Shown here in pieces: positions 31,851 to 34,723 of a stretch of DNA of 34,723 nucleotides. A program made the position numbers and the translations under genes. The stretch is from an uncultured bacterium (GTDB lineage Bacteria > Bacteroidota > Bacteroidia > Bacteroidales > Bacteroidaceae). The stretch lies in the NCBI GenBank assembly GCA_905215555.1, contig CAJMQU010000049.1, positions 1 through 34,723 of the forward strand. The letters run 5' to 3'. The notes under the pieces were generated by a model. It saw only the letters and a list, made by a program, of their open reading frames with translations, did no database searches and was not told where the DNA came from. Each line of letters starts with the position of its first letter. Position 1 is the first letter of the stretch.

Positions 31851-32678
31851 ATGGAGGTAACAACAAATAATTGGTTTACGAAGAAATATCCTATCGGTTT
31901 TGCTTTGAGTGGCGGCTTCATCAAGGGATTTGCACATCTGGGAGTGATGCAAGCATTGCTGGAACATGACATCAAACCCAATATCCTTTCGGGTGTAAGT
32001 GCAGGTGCTTTAGCCAGCGTGTTCTATGCCGATGGCAATGAGCCACACAAAGTTCTGGATTTTTTTGCCGGACATAAGTTTCAGGACTTGACCAAATTGG
32101 TCATTCCCAAAGTAGGGTTATTTGAGTTGGGTGAATTCATCGACTTCCTGAAAACCAACCTGAAAGCCAAAATGATGGAAGAATTGCAGATACCTCTCAT
32201 TATTACCGCTACCGACCTTGACCACGGACGCTCGGTTCATTTCCATAAAGGGGAGATTGCTGAACGCGTAGCGGCCTCTTGTTGCATGCCTATACTCTTT
32301 TCGCCGGTAAATATAGAGGGTACGCACTATGTAGACGGAGGGCTGTTCATGAATCTACCGGTTTCCACCATCCGGCGTGTTTGCGATAAGGTGGTGGCAG
32401 TCAATGTCAGTCCGCTAATGGCGAATAAATATAAGATGAATATTGTGAGTATCGCCATGCGCTCTTACCACTTCATGTTTCGTGCAAATACTTTTCCGGA
32501 GCGTGAAAAGGCGGACTTGTTGATAGAACCGTATAATCTTGACGGATACAGCAACACTGAACTGGAAAAGGCAGAAGAGATATTTATGCAAGGATATAAT
32601 GCCGCCAACACTCTTTTGGAACGATTGAAAGTGGACAAAGGATCTGTCTGGAAAGAAGAAGCAATTATCAAACCGTAA
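31851..32678 (+). CDS. Patatin-like phospholipase
   Basis: A 275-residue cytosolic acyl hydrolase with the patatin catalytic dyad. The oxyanion motif GGFIKG (21-26), nucleophile Ser50 in GVSAG and Asp162 in VDGGLFMNLPV are all present. There is no signal peptide or membrane segment, so it probably acts on cytosolic or inner-membrane lipids, like the RssA-type bacterial patatins. It lies 13 bases before the GH13 gene and has no strong promoter box, only TAATTTCG near 31813. A minus-strand match to TATATTTG at 31828 is not used. Confidence 0.9.
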   Translation: MEVTTNNWFTKKYPIGFALSGGFIKGFAHLGVMQALLEHDIKPNILSGVSAGALASVFYADGNEPHKVLDFFAGHKFQDLTKLVIPKVGLFELGEFIDFLKTNLKAKMMEELQIPLIITATDLDHGRSVHFHKGEIAERVAASCCMPILFSPVNIEGTHYVDGGLFMNLPVSTIRRVCDKVVAVNVSPLMANKYKMNIVSIAMRSYHFMFRANTFPEREKADLLIEPYNLDGYSNTELEKAEEIFMQGYNAANTLLERLKVDKGSVWKEEAIIKP

Positions 32679-32691
32679 AATAAAAAAGAAA

Positions 32692-34389
32692 ATGGGGAAA
32701 GAAGAAAAAATAATTATTTATCAAGTGTTTACGCGCTTGTTTGGCAACAATCATAATCACTGCATCAATAACGGTAGCATAACTGAAAACGGATGTGGCA
32801 AGATGGCGGACTTTACCGCCAAAGCGTTGGCTGAAATAAAAAAACTCGGAACAACCCATATCTGGTACACCGGCATCATAGAGCATGCCACCCAGACGGA
32901 TTACCGACGCTATAACATATGTCCTGACCATCCGGCTATTGTGAAAGGGAAAGCGGGTTCTCCGTATGCCATCAAAGATTATTATGATGTAGATCCTGAC
33001 CTAGCCAATGATGTGCAGGAACGTATGAAAGAATTCGAAAATCTGGTGCAACGCACGCATCGCAGTGGCTTGAAGGTAATTATCGACTTTGTGCCCAACC
33101 ATGTAGCCCGCCAGTATCATTCGGATATGCAACCGGATGGTACATCGCAGTTAGGAGCAAATGATGATCCTGCCTATGCTTTCAGTCCATACAATAATTT
33201 CTATTACATACCTCAATCCGAATTACACGGTCAGTTTGACATGAAAGGGGTTGCTTCCGAACCTTACAAGGAATGTCCTGCAAAGGCCACAGGAAATAAC
33301 CGTTTTGACGCATACCCTAACATAAACGACTGGTACGAAACCATAAAACTGAATTATGGTGTGGATTATCAGAATGGTGGAACCTGTCATTTCAATCCTA
33401 TTCCTGACACATGGACAAAGATGCTGGATATTCTTCTCTTTTGGGCAGATAAGAATATTGATGGTTTTCGTTGCGACATGGCGGAAATGGTGCCGGTAGA
33501 GTTTTGGGAATGGGTGGTGCCGCAGGTTAAAGAGAAACATCCCAATCTGTTATTCATTGCCGAAGTCTATAATCCGGCAGAATATCATAACTATTTGTTC
33601 CGCGGCAAATTTGATTATCTGTATGACAAAGTAGGGCTTTACGATACACTTCGTAACGTGATTTGCGGATATGATTCCGCCACAGCTATCACCCGCTCAT
33701 GGCAAAAACTGAATGGAATCGAGAAGCGGATGCTTAACTTTCTGGAAAACCATGATGAACAACGTATTGCTTCCGACTTCTTTGCCGGAAACCCACGTAA
33801 AGCAATTCCGGGACTGATTGTTTCAGCTTGCATGAACACCAATCCGATGATGATCTATTTCGGACAGGAATTCGGAGAACTGGGTATGGATAGCGAAGGA
33901 TTCAGCGGCAGAGACGGACGAACTACTATTTTTGACTATTGGAGTGTCGATACCATTCGCCGCTGGAGAAATGGTGGCAAGTTCGATGGCAAGATGCTGA
34001 CGGAAGACCAGAAATATATATATGACATCTACCAACGCATCTTGACACTCTGCAATGAAGAAAAAGCAATAGCCGAAGGTGAATTCTTTGATTTGATGTA
34101 CGCTAATGTGAATGGCTGGCGCTTCAATGAACATAAACAATATACATTCTTGCGTAAAGCGGGCAATGAGTTGTTGTTCATTATCGTGAACTTCGATCAG
34201 ATTCCGGTAGATGTGGCAATAAATGTTCCTTCACATGCTTTTGATTTCTTGCAGATACCGCAGATGGATGTCTATCCGGCGGTCAATTTGCTGACGGGTA
34301 AGACAGAAAACATCAGCCTGCTGCCTTATAAAGCTACGGAAGTGTCAGTAGAAGGTTTCAATGGAAAAATCCTAAAAATAAAACTATAA
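32692..34389 (+). CDS. Cytosolic GH13 alpha-amylase-family enzyme
   Basis: A 565-residue glycoside hydrolase of family 13 with a TIM barrel. The four conserved regions are visible: DFVPNH (132-137), GFRCDMAEM with nucleophile Asp262, FIAEVYN with acid/base Glu291 and FLENHDEQRI with Asp355. The C-terminal beta domain runs from about 480. No signal peptide: it works inside the cell, for example on maltodextrin, glycogen or a trehalose-like glycoside; the exact linkage cannot be decided. It begins 13 bases after the patatin gene (likely one mRNA), an unusual pairing. Confidence 0.9.
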   Translation: MGKEEKIIIYQVFTRLFGNNHNHCINNGSITENGCGKMADFTAKALAEIKKLGTTHIWYTGIIEHATQTDYRRYNICPDHPAIVKGKAGSPYAIKDYYDVDPDLANDVQERMKEFENLVQRTHRSGLKVIIDFVPNHVARQYHSDMQPDGTSQLGANDDPAYAFSPYNNFYYIPQSELHGQFDMKGVASEPYKECPAKATGNNRFDAYPNINDWYETIKLNYGVDYQNGGTCHFNPIPDTWTKMLDILLFWADKNIDGFRCDMAEMVPVEFWEWVVPQVKEKHPNLLFIAEVYNPAEYHNYLFRGKFDYLYDKVGLYDTLRNVICGYDSATAITRSWQKLNGIEKRMLNFLENHDEQRIASDFFAGNPRKAIPGLIVSACMNTNPMMIYFGQEFGELGMDSEGFSGRDGRTTIFDYWSVDTIRRWRNGGKFDGKMLTEDQKYIYDIYQRILTLCNEEKAIAEGEFFDLMYANVNGWRFNEHKQYTFLRKAGNELLFIIVNFDQIPVDVAINVPSHAFDFLQIPQMDVYPAVNLLTGKTENISLLPYKATEVSVEGFNGKILKIKL

Positions 34390-34419
34390 ACAGATTTACG
34401 TTGTTATCTTAAAACAAAG

Positions 34420-34463
34420 AATCTGTTCATCTGATATAAAAAGGTGAACAGATTTCTTATTTT
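34420..34463 (+). terminator. Intrinsic terminator, possibly bidirectional
   Basis: A 12-bp stem (34420-34431 with 34443-34454, one G-U) around an 11-base loop, followed by a T-rich tail on the plus strand. It lies in the gap between the GH13 gene and the convergent small gene, so it may serve both. Confidence 0.75.
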
Positions 34464-34477
34464 ATCCTGAGAAGCAT

Positions 34478-34711
34478 TTATTTCAGCCCCTCTCCTTCCA
34501 GCTTTTCCTTTATCCTGTACAGACGTTGAATGGCCGGATTATAAAAATCATCCGGATAATGAGCTTTGATATCATTCAGGTTTGCTTGTATATATTGTCT
34601 CAAATTCACAATATTTTCAGCATTACTAAGCCGTAACTCATTGGGTAATTGTGCGTTATCTGCCCATTTTATAATAGCATTCACGCTTTTTTCATCATAT
34701 TTGTAGTCCAT
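34478..34711 (-). CDS. DUF6965-like small protein
   Basis: A 77-residue cytosolic protein, complete in the window (ATG at 34711, 12 bases from the edge). The pattern W-A-D-N-A-Q-LPNELRLSNAENI, then YIQANLNDIKAH, and a helical tail NPAIQRLYRIKEKLEGEG fits the small DUF6965 family of Bacteroidota. Its role is unknown. The promoter, if any, lies outside the window. Confidence 0.65.
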   Translation of the reverse strand: MDYKYDEKSVNAIIKWADNAQLPNELRLSNAENIVNLRQYIQANLNDIKAHYPDDFYNPAIQRLYRIKEKLEGEGLK

Positions 34712-34723
34712 ATGTTCGTTTAA

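Overview
The window is chromosomal DNA of a gut-type Bacteroides (Bacteroidota; genus inferred, species not resolved). The signs are the Bacteroidota sigma-factor -7 box TAnnTTTG in front of most transcription units, very few Shine-Dalgarno sites, and families typical of this phylum: TamL, DUF3332, DUF4296, DUF4476, a type-2 isoleucyl-tRNA synthetase, a DksA-like protein without its zinc cysteines and a Nudix-type sugar regulator.

Layout. 1-94: 3' end of a tRNA-Lys(CUU) gene and its terminator. 204-1412: MFS exporter. 1345-4288 (-): a beta-barrel outer-membrane protein translationally coupled to a lipid A phosphoethanolamine transferase. 4509-6287 (+): type II NADH dehydrogenase and DoxX. 6422-6976 (+): DUF3332 lipoprotein. 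7069-9369 (-): TamL. 9515-10276 (+): SpoU-type RNA methyltransferase. 10227-16014 (-): tightly packed operon ileS, dksA-like, lspA, DUF4296 lipoprotein, small unknown protein. 16347-16904 (+): flavodoxin-fold oxidoreductase. 17233-22460 (-): xylose operon xylR-xylB-xylA-xylE. 22883-23770 (+): fabD. 23898-25205: HEAT-like helical protein and an OmlA/DUF4476 lipoprotein. 25369-26376 (+): lipoprotein resembling a cholesterol-dependent cytolysin without domain 4. 26377-26957: gene-poor stretch with a terminator-ended structured segment (possible small RNA). 26958-31689 (+): redox cluster of two DUF362 proteins, an ECF S-component-like membrane protein, a phosphoribosyltransferase and a fused NapH/NapG-like iron-sulfur membrane protein. 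31851-34389 (+): patatin phospholipase and cytosolic GH13 enzyme. 34478-34711 (-): DUF6965-like protein.

How genes work together. XylE imports xylose, XylA isomerises it, XylB phosphorylates the xylulose, and the Nudix-like protein probably controls all three and itself. LspA processes lipoproteins, of which the window encodes at least five. The EptA-like enzyme, the barrel protein and TamL all act on the outer envelope. Two loci look least explained: the CDC-like lipoprotein at 25369-26376, which has the domain 1-3 signature but no membrane-recognition domain, and the redox cluster at 26958-31689, where a Tat-signal DUF362 protein sits next to a NapH-NapG fusion that carries an internal twin-arginine segment at the fusion joint.

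There is no CRISPR array, no transposase and no integrase in the window. Several start codons were moved inward from the longest open frames because the longest frame began at TTG or upstream of a plausible promoter.
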